Assembly (NCBI RefSeq): GCF_945859685.1 | Contig: NC_079147.1 | Coordinates: 58,062,946-58,126,945 of the forward strand | Source: Eupeodes corollae | Lineage: Eukaryota > Arthropoda > Insecta > Diptera > Syrphidae | Direction of reading: 5' to 3' | Length of the DNA stretch: 64,000 nucleotides | Shown here: one piece after another, positions 46,900 to 58,615 of the stretch | How the letters are laid out: each line of letters starts with the position of its first letter | Numbering within the stretch: position 1 is the first letter of the stretch | Notes under the pieces: generated by a model | Told to the model about the DNA's origin: nothing | The model's input: the letters and a program-made list of their open reading frames with translations, nothing else | Databases searched by the model: none | Program-made: the position numbers and the translations under genes

Positions 46900-47965
46900 G
46901 TTTAATTGCACTACCAAAGGGTTGTCAGAAATATCACAGTTCATTGAGAAATTATCAGTTAATTTTCGAATTCTTGTGCAAATCAATTCAACACCTGTTT
47001 GATTATAAAGATCATTAGTTGAATGATGCCAGGGTAGATTAAGCATTATTTTTAAAATTTTGTTCAGACAAACTTGGAGTTTCACCGTCGACTTCCAGCT
47101 CATTACTGGGAAGAAATAATCGCTTTTTTTCTCGTGAAAAAGATTCATTTTATCTTTCCAGCATTTAGTTAAATTTTCCATTTGTGATAATATCTCATTA
47201 AAATATGAAGTGCATTTTGAATATTGGTCTCAATATTGAGACCAAACTCATGCGAAGAGAGTATGCAGGTGTCATACGCATAAATCCCTGATTCGTAATA
47301 CGGTAGCTGTGGAAAATATATAAGACAGGACCAAGAACTGAACCTTGAGGAACACCAACTAACATGGATTAACATTTATTAACGTACACTAACGAGTAAA
47401 AACATCTTCCCGATAAAAAACTTTGAATTGTTTTTATGAGAAAACTTGGAATCACGAATGTTTCCAATTTGTAAATAACAGTATTATACCAAACAGAGTC
47501 GAAAGCTTTTTCGATATCTAATAGGACCATACCTGTAGATCTTCCTTCAGAACTTGATGTGAAATACTGTGGTGGCTCCTAAGCCCGAACTGCTGGTCAG
47601 GAAAAATATGTTTTTCTTCAATTAAGAAGTTGAGTTTTTTTTTAATACTTTTTCGAACACTCAAACTACTCAGAAGACTGATTGGCCTATAGCTACTAAG
47701 ATTTTCCTTGTCTTTACCAGCTTTTTATGTTGGTATGACCTTCGCTATTTTCCAGGTCTCAGGAAAGTATTGATTTTTTAAAACAGGCGTTGATAATAAA
47801 CGTTAGATACTTTCTTCCTGACTTGGGTACATTTTTGATGTATAAGTTTTTTATATTATCAAGTCCATCGGTTTTCCTTACTCACAACTCTTTTATTAAA
47901 GCGAAAACTTCATCAACTCAGATAACTCAGAAATAAATGTTCAAAAATGTTTTAGAATTGTGTCA
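46900..47965 (-). mobile_element. Jockey-clade retrotransposon remnant
   Basis: On the minus strand: KTDGLDNIKNLYIKN near 47850-47890, FPETWKIAKV near 47740-47770, AGKDKENLSSYRPISLLSS near 47675-47725, FGLRSHHS near 47580, a decayed DIEKAFDSVW block near 47500, then VGVPQGSVLGPVLY near 47320-47365. The palm box is degenerate (IYAYDTCILSS, about 47265-47285, instead of VYADDTAILSS). The C-terminal region is KLQVCLNKILKIMLNLPW and the ending SDNPLVVQLN near 46905-46945. The tail residues are close to Drosophila-type jockey elements. It needs several frames and is inactive. Confidence 0.85.
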
Positions 47966-48292
47966 ATAGTTATGGCTATTTTCCATGGCTTAATTCAGGT
48001 TTCTTTCAAAAATTGATTTTTTTTCGTGGCGAATAGAACATGATTGGAATTTCTGATACTGATCTTAAATGTGTGTCGCAACTAAGTACATCCTAAATTT
48101 TAAGTGCAACATAATTTATTTTTGGTTGTCAGAAAATATTTATGATACACTTAACTAAGTTTCACATACATAGATATGTAGATTGAAACGCATCCAACTT
48201 CGTTTTACTACAAAATTTCAAATGAACGTCATGAAATTTCAAAACGGGAAGTTGAATGTAAAGTTTTGATTTGTGGAAAGAATACAAAATAC

Positions 48293-48615
48293 TTTAACAT
48301 CAAGTACCTGTAAATTAAGCTGTGATATAAATGTCTTTCTCGTCTAGTTTAATAATTTATTTTTTTTTGCTTGTTTTATTTTATATTGTATTTGTTATTT
48401 ATTTTAAATTTGTGTCAGTGCTGTCGGGAGGATGCAATACGGAGTTTTTAACAATTATAATGTGATTTAATACAAGTATTAAATAAAGAACAAAAAAATC
48501 CCGTGAAGAAGTAAGGAATTCTTACGAAACGTTGGGTAAAAGAATGGAATAAAGTTTTTATTTATTCGCATTCCAAAAAAAAAAAGACCAAAAGAGCCTA
48601 ATAAAACATAATAAA
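48293..48615 (+). repeat. dispersed repeat, copy 2, with hammerhead-like motif
   Basis: Nearly the same sequence as 40014-40465 but without its ~125-bp AT-rich middle. The motif at about 48512-48540 reads GTGAAGA, A, GTAAG/CTTAC, GAAAC: the first core base C is G here, while the stem and GAAAC are unchanged. The flanks of the two copies differ before CTTTAACATC and after GAGCCTAATAAAAC, which sets the unit ends. Confidence 0.6.
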
Positions 48616-50709
48616 GAACACAAAATAGTTTTCAAATATTAATTAAAAATATGGCTGAAAAAAGAGGAAGTAACCCAAATCTTACTTCCAATGAAAAACG
48701 GACGCTTTTAGAATGAACAGACTGGTTGCTTCAACATTGCATAGCTCTAAATCAATTTTTGCAGCTATCTTCAAGCTTTAATACAAGACCCTAAAAGATG
48801 AAGCTTTTTAAAATAAAATATTCAAACTCTTTTGATTTTTGTTGCAAGAGTATTGTTTAAAATTTGTTATACGGCCGTTCCAGCTTGTTATCGATTTGTA
48901 ATATGTTTGATTAGGTGAAATCTTTTCTAAAAGACCATTTGATCGAAAATGTTCATTCCTATCGTAAATTTTACGAGTTTAATCAATTCGAGAACATCAA
49001 CATCTATCAACTCTAAAATCACATTTTTTAGTTTTACTTGAATGTAAATCAAAAACAAGTTTTGTGATAAAAATTTATTGAAATGTCATCAAAGGACATA
49101 ACCTTATAAATTTCATAAGTGCGACTGAAGGATAAACCATTTTCTCCCCATAAAATAATTTCCACTTAGTGTAATTATGAAGAATAGTTATGTCTAGTAT
49201 CAGCAAACGGGCCTTAGTGTTTGTATTAACAAGTGTGGCGTAGCTGTCAAATTTCAGTCTAAACATTTTGTATAATTGTATTAGTATAAGTGTAATGAGG
49301 GATAAATCCGATAAATCCAGACCTCCAGATTTGCTCTTAAATCTAAAATTTGTGTTTTGACAGTTCTAGATAAAAAAAACTGATTTATTTTACCCATGGA
49401 AAACTTTATTAGTTTTATTGACAACATTACCAGGAATGTTAGCCAGAAAAGGTTTGATATTGACAGCAGTTATTGGTTGAGACATCAGAAAATTCACTGT
49501 CATATCATATAGTAAATAATAACGTCAAATACAATCAGGCAAACATCATTATCACTTATTGTCAGAGCATTTACTAACCTAACAATATTGTACTTAACTT
49601 AAGTTTCTAATTTAAATGGTAAAATGCTTAACTTATATACTTTAGTGTTAAATTTTTAGCCTGCTTAATTTCAAAAATTTCCTATTTCCTGTGTTCAAAT
49701 TGAACTCTTTTGAGGCGCGAGTGATTGTGACATGACGTTCTTGACCAAAAAGCGTTATTTTCTGACTGTTTTCTATCAGAAAGAAATATTGGCGACATAA
49801 GAAACTTAAGATTTCTTTAAGTCATATTTTAAACTTTTTTTATAAACAAAATTACATCCAAACAATTTCAAATGGCTGAGTAATCTACGTTTTTTGGTAG
49901 TGTCTTGAACAAAAAGCAAACGTTTTATTTTGTTTTCTTTGTTAGGGATATTTGTTCTTTGTAAAGCATGGATATTTTCAAAATTGAAACTTAAGTATAA
50001 ATCATAATTAAAAAAAACGCTATTTGTTTTTAAAATTATTTGTTGATATTAAATGTAATAAAATTGGAATTTTTAAAAATCCACATAGAGTATTATTTCA
50101 CACTGAATACAAACAATTTTGGTTTAAGAAAATTGGTTAATAACTTTTGTAGTTATCTATACCCCAAAGTGTAAAAATGTTACACACTAGGAAGTTCTGA
50201 AAGTTTAAACACAACTGGTCTTTAAAAACGTGCACATGTACGTGAAGCCCGAACCCACACATACCTTTGAACAGTTTTTTAAAACAAAGAACAGTTATTC
50301 TGAAATGGAAAAATTGGTTATGATCTTGAATAGTTGCCTAATCGATGAAAGACACAAAAAAGACGATTTTTTTAAACCTTTGGATAAGACGTCAAAATAA
50401 GTTCCATTGCAAAAGTCTAATATATAAACCATCCTATGCAAATAATTGACAATTTTTAATATAAGTTTGACAGCTACAATGGCTACGTTCAATTTCAGAC
50501 AGATAGGGTACCGGATACCTTTTTGTTAGTTTTTTACGTGTAAAATGACAGCTGATCAAAAACAGCTGAGATGTCAAAAAAGGAATCCAAGAATTTCTGG
50601 AGTGTGTAGTTATCTGACAGAACAGCTTATTCAATGCATGCTTGAATTTTACGAAATTTGAATATTGATTTCAGCTTTTTGTATTTGTTGGTAAACAAAA
50701 AGATACAAG
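48616..50709. other. AT-rich DNA, upstream region of the host-type gene
   Basis: At 48652-48717 a short frame reads MAEKRGSNPNLTSNEKRTLLE and then stops. The style recalls the start of Myb/SANT-like proteins, but only 21 residues are present. Otherwise no domain, RNA or repeat is recognised. The last few hundred bases before 50710 should hold the promoter of the gene there; I see no clear TATA box. Confidence 0.35.
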
Positions 50710-51814
50710 ATGTTAGTTGAAGTTGTATTTGAGGATGTTCTGAACATAATAGACGATGAAGAAGCTATTTGCTTTCGAGTTTTAGAAGGTAATTATGATT
50801 TATTTTTTTAAACTTCAAAATTGACTTATTTTGTGCTCGTTTTGTAGATGACCAATTTGCTAGGTTTTACCTTCAGTCTAGTGTCCAGCATTTTGAAGTT
50901 AAAGAACCTCATCCTGTTCTAGAGGTAGAACAAAATACAGGTAAATAAATAAATCTAACTATTTTCTTTTTCTGTATAAAAGCAGACAGAGGCGGACAGC
51001 TTGTGAAGCTACAAGCTTTCCTTTCGCTGAAAGTTATTCTTTGAGATGATTCCAAAACCTCAAAGAAGGACCACTCTATTCACTTTTTTTTTAAGGTTGG
51101 GAACATAAATCCATTCTCTCTTCTCTTTCTGCTCTTCTTGGAGGAGTGCAGAAAGAGAAAGGACCAGCTCCGAGACCCAAAAAACCGGCCAAGAACAAAT
51201 TTTCAAGATATTGCAAAAGTTCTTACGGGTCAATAATTGAAAAAATAAAACTATCATAGACAATAACAAGAAAGCGTCGCGTCGACTGCTAGAGGGCGAA
51301 TGAATTGGCCATACTTTGAGATGATGGCTGAAATTTACCTCAACGATGCACAAGTTAGTGAAACCGAAACACTAAGTTCCTTTGTGACTTCTTCTGGGGT
51401 CTATCCGAGTTTGACCTCGACCTCAACCTCGGTTGAGAGCCCTAGTCTCAATTTAAGAAAAAGAAGCAGTGGAATGTTTGGTCTCAAAACAAAAATTCTC
51501 GACATCCAAGAAAAAAATTAAAAGTAGACGAATCAGTTGAAATATCCATTTAATGCTTTATCTTACAACAATTTTCAAAGCTTCAAAGCTTAAATGTTTC
51601 TCTGCTTTTTGTGAACAGCTGAAAGTTGTTTTTATTTTTTGGCAGCTATCTCAATACAGCTATCCAACTCGTTCAACAAGGTGCCGAAAAATACACCTAT
51701 CCAAGATACCCTATCCAACACGAGATTGAACGCAGCCAATTCAATACAATTTGTCATCGTTTTTCATCTGTCATAAACCAATTTGAAATCCAAATTTGTC
51801 AAAAGGAACTCTAA
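50710..51814 (+). pseudogene. multi-exon Myb/SANT-like (MADF-like) protein gene, third exon frameshifted
   Basis: This is the only host-type gene recognised. Exon 1, 50710-50788, starts MLVEVVFEDVLNIIDDEEA. The intron at 50789-50847 has GT and AG ends. Exon 2, 50848-50940, reads DDQFARFYLQSSVQHFEVKE. A GTAAAT donor follows and a TTTTTTTTAAG acceptor precedes exon 3 at 51096; the phase joins perfectly to give Gly-Trp-Glu-His. Exon 3 holds a Myb/SANT-like DNA-binding domain of the type found in fly MADF-like regulators (LLFLEECRKRKDQLRDP, NFQDIAKVL, DNNKKASRRLLEGE, NWPYFEMMAEIYLND), but these pieces lie in different frames, with a stop at 51234-51236. A Ser/Thr-rich segment follows. A likely last exon, 51646-51814 after TTTTTTGGCAG, reads YLNTAIQLVQQGAEKY and ends in a stop. 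Intact introns point to an original gene, not a processed copy. It is either a young pseudogene or a real gene with sequencing indels, notably in the TCTCTCTTCTCTTT run at 51115-51128. Confidence 0.7.
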
Positions 51815-51825
51815 GCATATGGGAG

Positions 51826-51849
51826 CTGTCACTGTCACTGTCACTGTCA
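51826..51849 (+). repeat. CTGTCA hexamer microsatellite, four units
   Basis: Four exact CTGTCA units begin 12 bases after the stop codon of the Myb/SANT-like gene, in its probable 3' untranslated region. Confidence 0.9.
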
Positions 51850-52974
51850 AAACAAAAACAACCAAACTAAATGGCTGACCTTCAACATATGACACTTGCA
51901 AATGTTATGATTACATTAAACTGTACGAAGGTACTTTCGATATCTTACACATTCATTTACAAAACTCTTATCCACTACCAATTCATAGTTACAAAACAAT
52001 TCTCAATCAAAGCAACAAAAAGGAATCAAAAAAAGAAAATAACAAACACAATGGATTAATTTCCTAGGAACATCTAAAAGGCGGATACAAAAAGAACACA
52101 GCAATAATCGAAAATGTTCAAAAGTAAATATCAAATAGAATGAAAAACAAATTTACCTCCCTGCTCCGACTTGTAACCATTACATTTCTATCTTCAATCC
52201 CTATGCATTCATATACATGTAAATATTATAGTTAATCGAAATAACAACAAAAAGCAAGAAAAAAAAGAAACCAAACGAAATAATAAAACATCAAGATTCA
52301 GGATGAAGCTTCAGAATTCAGAATCCTTTGAGAAAATGTTCATCATTTTATTACAAATATGTAAAAGACAACAACAACTTTGTACTATTATTCATCATTA
52401 CGAGTAGGAATTGTAACAGCAACAACAACAAAATGAATATCGATTAGTTTTAGTTGATGGTAACTACCTATCTAGACCTACATATACATACATATTTATG
52501 ATGCCAACTATAGACATAGCCAAACACTTTTGCCAAGAGGATGTTTTAGGGGTAAAGTACACAAAATGGCGACAAATGTGTCCCACAGTATCTCTTGATG
52601 TTGTCTATGGTAATTACTCAAGAGGGAGATGTAAAAATAGAATTGTTCCAAAACTTTAGATTCTGCAAGTTGGGTTCGTTATTGTGTGCCAGAGTCCTTT
52701 TTTGAACACAGAACGAAGAAGGAGGGAGGATATAGTTCTGTTTGAATATTCATACAGATAGATTCACACTCGTTATGTCCTTAGGTAAAATAGTGTTATT
52801 GGAATTTTTAAAATACAGTCCATGTCTGCTGATTAAGGTAATTAGTTAGTTTGAAAATGTTTCCTTTATTCTACTTTAATTGTATTTAAATTGAAGCAAT
52901 AATTATACTATGGAAAAACTGCGATATTTATTATGGTGATTGCTACCGAGCAAACCAACAACGCTTATTTGGAG
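51850..52974. other. AT-rich DNA, probable 3' flank of the gene
   Basis: No further exon recognised. Several AATAAA-like words occur (for example AATAATAAAACATC near 52280), any of which could serve polyadenylation. Short CAACAACAA runs lie near 52420. Confidence 0.4.
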
Positions 52975-54410
52975 CCATTGTCATTGAAGCCATATCTAGG
53001 CAACAAGTCGTTAGCTTAATGCCTCAAGACCATCCGTACCGTACCAAGCCTAAATTAGCGCACAAAAAAGAAGGACGGCAACACTTAGAACATATTCTTC
53101 GAGCTCTTTTACAAAGCTTATGAGCTAGTTACGACATTAAAATTGTCCTGGGCGATTTTAATGACAAATAGGGAAGGGACGACCTTTTTAGCGGAATCGA
53201 GAAAAACAGACAGCACGACAACACTTCCGACAACGGATGCAGGCTCATAGATTTTGCTGCGGGGCGAAACGTCATGGTAGCCAGTACGCGTTTTTCATAT
53301 TTCAACATAATCAAAGGAACTTGGAGTTCTCCAGATCAATCTACCATCTTCCAGATTGACCATATTGCCATCGACGCGACGTTAGACACGGTTCCAGCAT
53401 CATAGATGTCCGAACTTTCCGAGGAGCTAACATCGACTCGCACCACTACCTCGTTGTAGCCAAGGTAGCACTTCGGGTTCCAGACCCCAGGCAAAACAGG
53501 GAGGTGCTGGGAGAAGGTACAACGTCGAACGGCAACAATCGACAGAGATCGCCAAATCCTTTTCCGACCGAGTTACAAGTAACCTCTCTCGAAGTTCTCT
53601 GCCGCCAACACAATGTATCGAAAATTAGTGGCAACATTGCCAAGATGTAATCAGAGAAGCCGCCTCTGATGGGCTGGGTTCCAAACAGCCACTAACAGGG
53701 AACAAGGAAGGTTTGATAAGGAATGTCGGCAGGCAAATGCAGCCATACAACAGGCACGCAAAGCGACCCTGCATAAAAGGACTAGCGTTTCTCACGAGCT
53801 CTATAAGAAAAAGAGGAGAGAGAAACACCAACTTCTCAGTAGGAAAATGAGAGAGGGAGCATAGGAAGCGTGAGGTCGAATATGTTGAGAGGTTTAAAAG
53901 CAGGAATAAAGTTCGAAAGTTTAATGAATAGGTGAAAAGAAATTCACAAGTACATAAACCCAGAACCAAAGGCTGCAAGACGAAAGTGGAAACATCATAG
54001 TGGAACCACAGTCAAAGCTGAGGATATGGATGGACCACTTCTGCAGACTGTATAACGGCGACGACGAACCGAATTCCGCTGTCAGGCAGGATGACAAATT
54101 CAACATAGACGACGAAAGCCAATAATCCCGTCTTCCCGACTTAGACGAAGTAAAGAGTCTCTAAGCTAGAGTCTAACAAAGCTGATGGAGAAGATGGCTT
54201 GAATGCCGAGCTCTTCAAAGAAGCTGGAGATAATTTTGTTGGAGCATACACCACCTCATCTCTATAATAAGGTCGGAAGAAAGATAAATGGAACCTCAGT
54301 ATTGTTGCCTGATACATAGAGCTGGGGACCGAGCTAGATGGAGAAGTTTGTTGGGTAAGACCCTAGTTCACAGAGGACTATAGCGCCACCTTAAGTAAGT
54401 AAGTAATTGT
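52975..54410 (+). mobile_element. RTE retrotransposon with internal ~1.1-kb deletion (subfamily of 19735-21400)
   Basis: Endonuclease second half: DIKIVLGDFND near 53135-53165, NGCRLIDFAAGRNVMVASTR near 53240-53295, FQIDHIAID near 53350-53375, and the SDH block as NIDSHHYLVVAKV near 53430-53465 (the expected Asp of SDH is His). The linker follows (KFDKECRQANAA, VVEPQSKLRIWMDHF, NGDDEPNSAV). RT begins (KLESNKADGEDGLNAELF, 54155-54215; SIVA-YI), then at about 54320 the sequence jumps directly to the final GDRARW-like segment (GAGCTGGGGACCGAGC), missing all of the palm. The end is CCACCTTAAGTAAGTAAGTAA near 54385-54407. It cannot encode an RT. Confidence 0.88.
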
Positions 54411-54534
54411 ACTATTGAATAAGTGTCCAAGAAAAATGTAGACCAGAACACTGAAGCGTATACGCATCTTTTTGCTAAACAATGCACTTTAAGTAACCTC
54501 AAGATTGTCATTGATACTTGAATGTACTGAGTAA

Positions 54535-54570
54535 CTTCTGGTGCTATGAAGGGCAAAAGATATTCTAGGT
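54535..54570 (+). mobile_element. possible tiny I-like fragment
   Basis: TGGTGCTATGAAGGGCAAAA matches 4393-4412 in the RNase H element with one mismatch, reading GAMKGK in both. Only about 30 bp is recognisable. Confidence 0.3.
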
Positions 54571-54699
54571 TTGTCTTATAAAATTAAGGTGAAGCCTTGA
54601 CCATTTCAAAAAAGTTGTTATTTGAAAAGGCATTTCGGAACGATCTTTAAGAGTTTTCCAAAATTAAAATCAAAGATTGTATTTCTTTCAAAATCGTTT

Positions 54700-56245
54700 C
54701 GCCACCTCCTAGTGGTGCCCGCTGGATAGCCAAAAGGTGAACTAACGACGAACATTGGATCCATCGGATCTGAAGCTGAGTTACCTTCTCAGGGAGTAGG
54801 AGCAAAAGACCAGATATCGCACTGAAGAACCAGCTCTAACGAACTGATAATATTGGCTACGCCCTTCACAAATGAAAAGCGGACGTGACAGCCTTCCAAG
54901 AGATGGCAGTATTTGGATGTGGTTTTGCTGTCAAAGGGAAACTATTGCAAAGAGTTTTAAGCTTTCGGGAAGTAACCGAAAGAGAGACGACAATCCGCAT
55001 TAAGGCCAAATACCACCACCTTATCAGCGCGCATACCCCGACGGAAGAAAAGGATGACAATACCAAGAAAGAATTCTACAAGCTCCTCGCAATGTCCCAA
55101 AAACGACGTTAAAATTCTCCTGGGAGATTTAAACGTCAAAAGCGGTAAAGGAGGTAGGTCAATCGGAAGACATAGCCTACATGACATCACATCCGGAAAC
55201 GGATTCAGGCTTATCGACTTCCTAGCCGATTAAAACATGGTGTTGAGTAGCACCAGATTAAATCGCCCAGATATCTACAAAGATACTTGGTGGTCCCCCG
55301 ATGATCGAGCATGCAACCAAATCGATCATGTTGCTATTGACGGAAGACACTCCTCTAGCATACTTGGCGTTCGTACGTACAGATCAGCCAACATAGATTC
55401 CGACCACTACCTAGTTGTTGCTAAACTGCACGTACGAATATCCATGGAAGCTCTAAGGCGAATAACAACCTCGAGGAGAAGATGCAATATTGGGAGACTG
55501 CAGCCAATGTCTTTGCCGACCGAGTATTCTAAGAGCTTGAAGATGACATCGACATTATGGGAAGAACCAAACGAGCAGTGACGGGTGCTTTCTTTAATAT
55601 CGAGTATTTGCTGTCGTCAAATAGAATCGATTCACACCGTAGACTTGGTCAAAATGTGACAATTGACAAGTACAACTTTGAGGTGGTAAACGAATTTGTT
55701 TATCTAGGCACTGCTGTTAATTCTGCAAATGAAATCAGCGCGGAGTTCAAACGTAGATTTACCCTTTCTAATCGTGGTTTCTTTGCCCTAAGCAAGCAGT
55801 TGAGCACTGTACAAAATTTTAATCATCCCAGTCTTGCTGTATGGTACAGAAGCATGGATAGTCTCCCAGGCGGATGAAGGATCTCTTGGTATCTTCGAAA
55901 GGAAGGTTCTGCGTACGATCTATGGTGCGAGAAGATTTAATTATACCAGCTGTAAAGCGACTTGCCACTGGTCAAAAAATTGCATGTTCAACGTTTAAGA
56001 TGGCTAGGGCATGTCGAGCGAATGAGCATCGAAGCTCCAGCTCGTAAGGAATCATTGTAAAGCCTGAGGGAACAAGAAGCAGAGACATGCCTCATCTCCG
56101 TTGGAGTGATCAAGTTGGGGCCGACGCACGTCAACTTGGTATTCGAAACTGGAGGCAGAAAGCTAGAGATCGAGTAAGCTGACAAAAGTTATGATTTGAG
56201 GCCCAGGAGCACAATGCGCTATATCGCCACTAAAGTAAGTAAGTT
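54700..56245 (+). mobile_element. RTE retrotransposon with internal deletions (subfamily of 8600-11337)
   Basis: 5' leader at 54700-54870, then endonuclease: DVTAFQEMA, after a ~90-bp loss FGCGFAVKGKLLQRV, TIRIKAKYHHLISAHTPTEE, ILLGDLNVKSGK, LIDFLAD, WWSPDDRACNQIDHVAIDGR (55290-55350) and NIDSDHYLVVAKLHVRIS. Near 55540 the sequence jumps from the linker (RVF-ELE) straight into the palm box remnant (DDIDIMGRTKRA), a deletion of about 1.1 kb relative to the 8.6-kb copy that removes most of the RT. The post-RT region is well kept (FVYLGTAVNSANEISAEFKR, LAVWYRSMDS). The end is CACTAAAGTAAGTAAG near 56228-56243. Confidence 0.9.
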
Positions 56246-56849
56246 ATTATAGTATTTTCTTAGGTCCAAAGATTTAACGATTTTAAAAGAGATGTATAAA
56301 AGGTGGCTTTGTTTTAGTTTTTTTTCTAAATTTCACTTCTACCTGAATTGTAAAGTTCAATAATTAATATATTTTAAAATAAAGTCAAAACTTAGATTAA
56401 TTTTATTTGTTTTCAAGAGAAATTTTATACGGAAAAATAAAACAAACATTTAGTTAAATTAAAATATTTGTAAAATTGGTCAGAAGATAATTAAAGAAAT
56501 GAAGAAACAATATTCTAGAAGAACTTAATCATAAAAGCCAAGTTTCTGGCTGATTTTCAAAAGAAGTCGTGTTTCGAAAAGAAATTGTATATCCATTCAT
56601 TGAAAAAATTTAAGACTTCTTAGAAAAAGAGTAGAAAGGATTCAGGAAGTGTTGATATACGCGAAATGATTTTGTCACAGTAACATAGGTAGGGCAAGAC
56701 TTAATATTGGAATACATTACATTACGTATTTTAAAAAACGAAATACATTATGTTAATTCTACATACATCCGAAATGATTTCTGTGAAAATTATTCTTGAA
56801 TTCTGTTAAAAAACAAGAAAACAATTTAAAAAAATTTGAACTCGTAGTA
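56246..56849. other. AT-rich DNA, nothing recognised
   Basis: No gene, RNA or repeat recognised between the RTE tail and the reverse repeat fragment. Confidence 0.4.
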
Positions 56850-57190
56850 ATTGAAATGCTTTGAATTCGGTAAAAATGGGATCGTAGTTATCATAAATCT
56901 CATACCAATTTTACATATTCAACACTTTACATATTCCAAATGATATTCCGGACATTATATAAATATTTTAAGTTAAATAACACAACTTTATAAAATTCCT
57001 ACATTAATAAATACTCAAATTTCAACATAATATGAGATTTTTCAACCGCTCAACAGATCCTCAAGTAAGCAGGATTCAAATTTCGAAAAATGTTTTGTAC
57101 GGTCTCCAAAAATATTCTGTGAGTTATAAAACCAAGAAAAAGCTAAATCTAGGAAAAACTTAGGAGCTTTGAGAAAAACAAATATTTGTA
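56850..57190 (-). repeat. reverse copy of the long-inverted-repeat element family
   Basis: Reverse complement runs CACAGAATATTTTT, AATTTGAATCCT, TTGAACGG-like, then ATCATTTGGAATATG, AAAATTGGTATGAGATT and TAACTACGATCCC. These are the same blocks in the same order as 8350-8550. The probable matching terminus is at 57749-57775. Confidence 0.65.
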
Positions 57191-57748
57191 TGAAAATACA
57201 GCTTTTAATATGCGTTATGTGTAAGGCACTAATTGAAGAAATGCTGCCTAAAATGTACTAACAAAATTTAGAAAAACTATCATAAACACTAGTAGTTGAC
57301 ATTTATCGGGCATCAGATCGCAAAAATTAAAGTAGCAATATTCTTTTGGTCACGATTATTTGTACGTTAGTCAAATTTCATGTTTTCAAAACGGTCTTCA
57401 AAATAATTGGAAAAATCCTTTTATTCGTCAAAATGTGTCTTGGATTTATTTTTGACAATTGTCTTTTCTTTTTCGGTTGCCCTCAGTTTTTCAATGTATT
57501 TCTTCTTTTAATTGAATTCTTTTCTCTAATTTTTATAATTTTCCGAGCTTTCAAAGGTTTTCTAAGAATAAAAAAAAAAAAAATTGAATATTTTTTGATT
57601 TAAAAGTTTACTGTTAATTAATTTAACAAGCAAGTTCAAAGTAGTTAAGGAAAAACTATTAACTGGGAAAGAGTCCTCATGATAGTCAAACGAAAAGAAA
57701 ATAATGCAAAGAAATAATAATATGACGTAAGTGCGGATTATACTACTC

Positions 57749-57775
57749 TTCGTTAAGTTTCGTTCAATTTTTATT
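57749..57775 (-). repeat. diverged terminus of the long-inverted-repeat family
   Basis: TTCGTTAAGTTTCGTTCAAT is close to the outer repeat at 11688-11715 (TCGTTAAGTTTCGTTAAC). Its position and orientation fit the left end of the reverse copy at 56850-57190. Confidence 0.5.
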
Positions 57776-57822
57776 AAGAGCATTTATGAATTTACTTTTT
57801 TTTGAAAATTGTTAAACTGTAA

Positions 57823-58129
57823 AGACCCAACTATAATAGGCATAAGCAAACATAAGCTTATGTCAAAAACCCAACGAAAATTCACTTAAGTTTGCGAAAT
57901 TACTGCATAGCCATAATGTAATTTTGCTCACGTATCTACATGTCAGATTTTACTTATGCGGCGAGCGACTGGGATCGCTCTTTCTTAAGTGTGCTTAAGT
58001 TAACGAAACTGAGAAAAATTGAACGAAACGGAGCTAGACTCCATTATGTTCACTCGTATTGAGATTCTTTGTATTCTCACGTTTACTTATGCGCGCATAT
58101 GCTAGCTTATGCCTATTATAGTTGGGCCT
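57823..58129. mobile_element. 307-bp MITE with TAA target duplication
   Basis: The ends are inverted repeats of about 24 bp: AGACCCAACTATAATAGG on the left and, in inverted order, AGGCCCAACTATAATAGG on the right, continuing into CATAAGC. TAA lies directly outside both ends (57820-57822 and 58130-58132). TAA/TTA duplications are typical of PIF/Harbinger elements. The interior has no open frame of note and contains CTTAAGTTAACGAAACTG. Non-autonomous; the high match between ends suggests fairly recent activity. Confidence 0.9.
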
Positions 58130-58199
58130 TAAGACAAGAAAGGAAATATGATTAATTTATTTTTGAATTAGGCTATATTCGATGATAAACGACTACTAA

Positions 58200-58612
58200 G
58201 TCTGCTATTACACGATGCCTCACGATTCATGAGTGTGAAAAAGAAAGCAGATGTGAGAAAATGAGAAGCAAATTTTTAGTAGGCTCACTTTGACGTTTCT
58301 TTTTTCTCATATTCGTTTTATGCTGTTCTTTTTTATTCGATTTTCTTGTTAGACAACATCGAATTTGTTTGAAAACCAAAAAAGTGTGTAACTCCCTATT
58401 AAAAAATTTAAGAGGAGAGCAAAGAAAATCAAACAATTTCAACTATCGAAAAATTAAAGTCAACGAGAAGGAGCATTCAAAACAAGACAAACAATAATTG
58501 TCAAATTTGAGGCATGGGGCACGAGTCAACATGTAATAGCTCTTGCCTCACCGAACACAATTTATGAGTCAAAAGTGAGTCGTGAGTGGTGAGTCAACGT
58601 GTAATAGGGGAC
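58200..58612. mobile_element. 413-bp MITE with TAA target duplication
   Basis: The left end GTCTGCTATTACACG is inverted at the right end as GTCCCCTATTACACG, with further matches (CTCAC, CACGA-TCA). TAA flanks both ends (58197-58199 and 58613-58615). An internal second copy of the end motif (CATGTAATAGCTC near 58531) and repeated GAGTCA words lie on the right side. The terminal sequence differs from the MITE 70 bp to its left, so the two are different families that use the same target type. Confidence 0.85.
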
Positions 58613-58615
58613 TAA

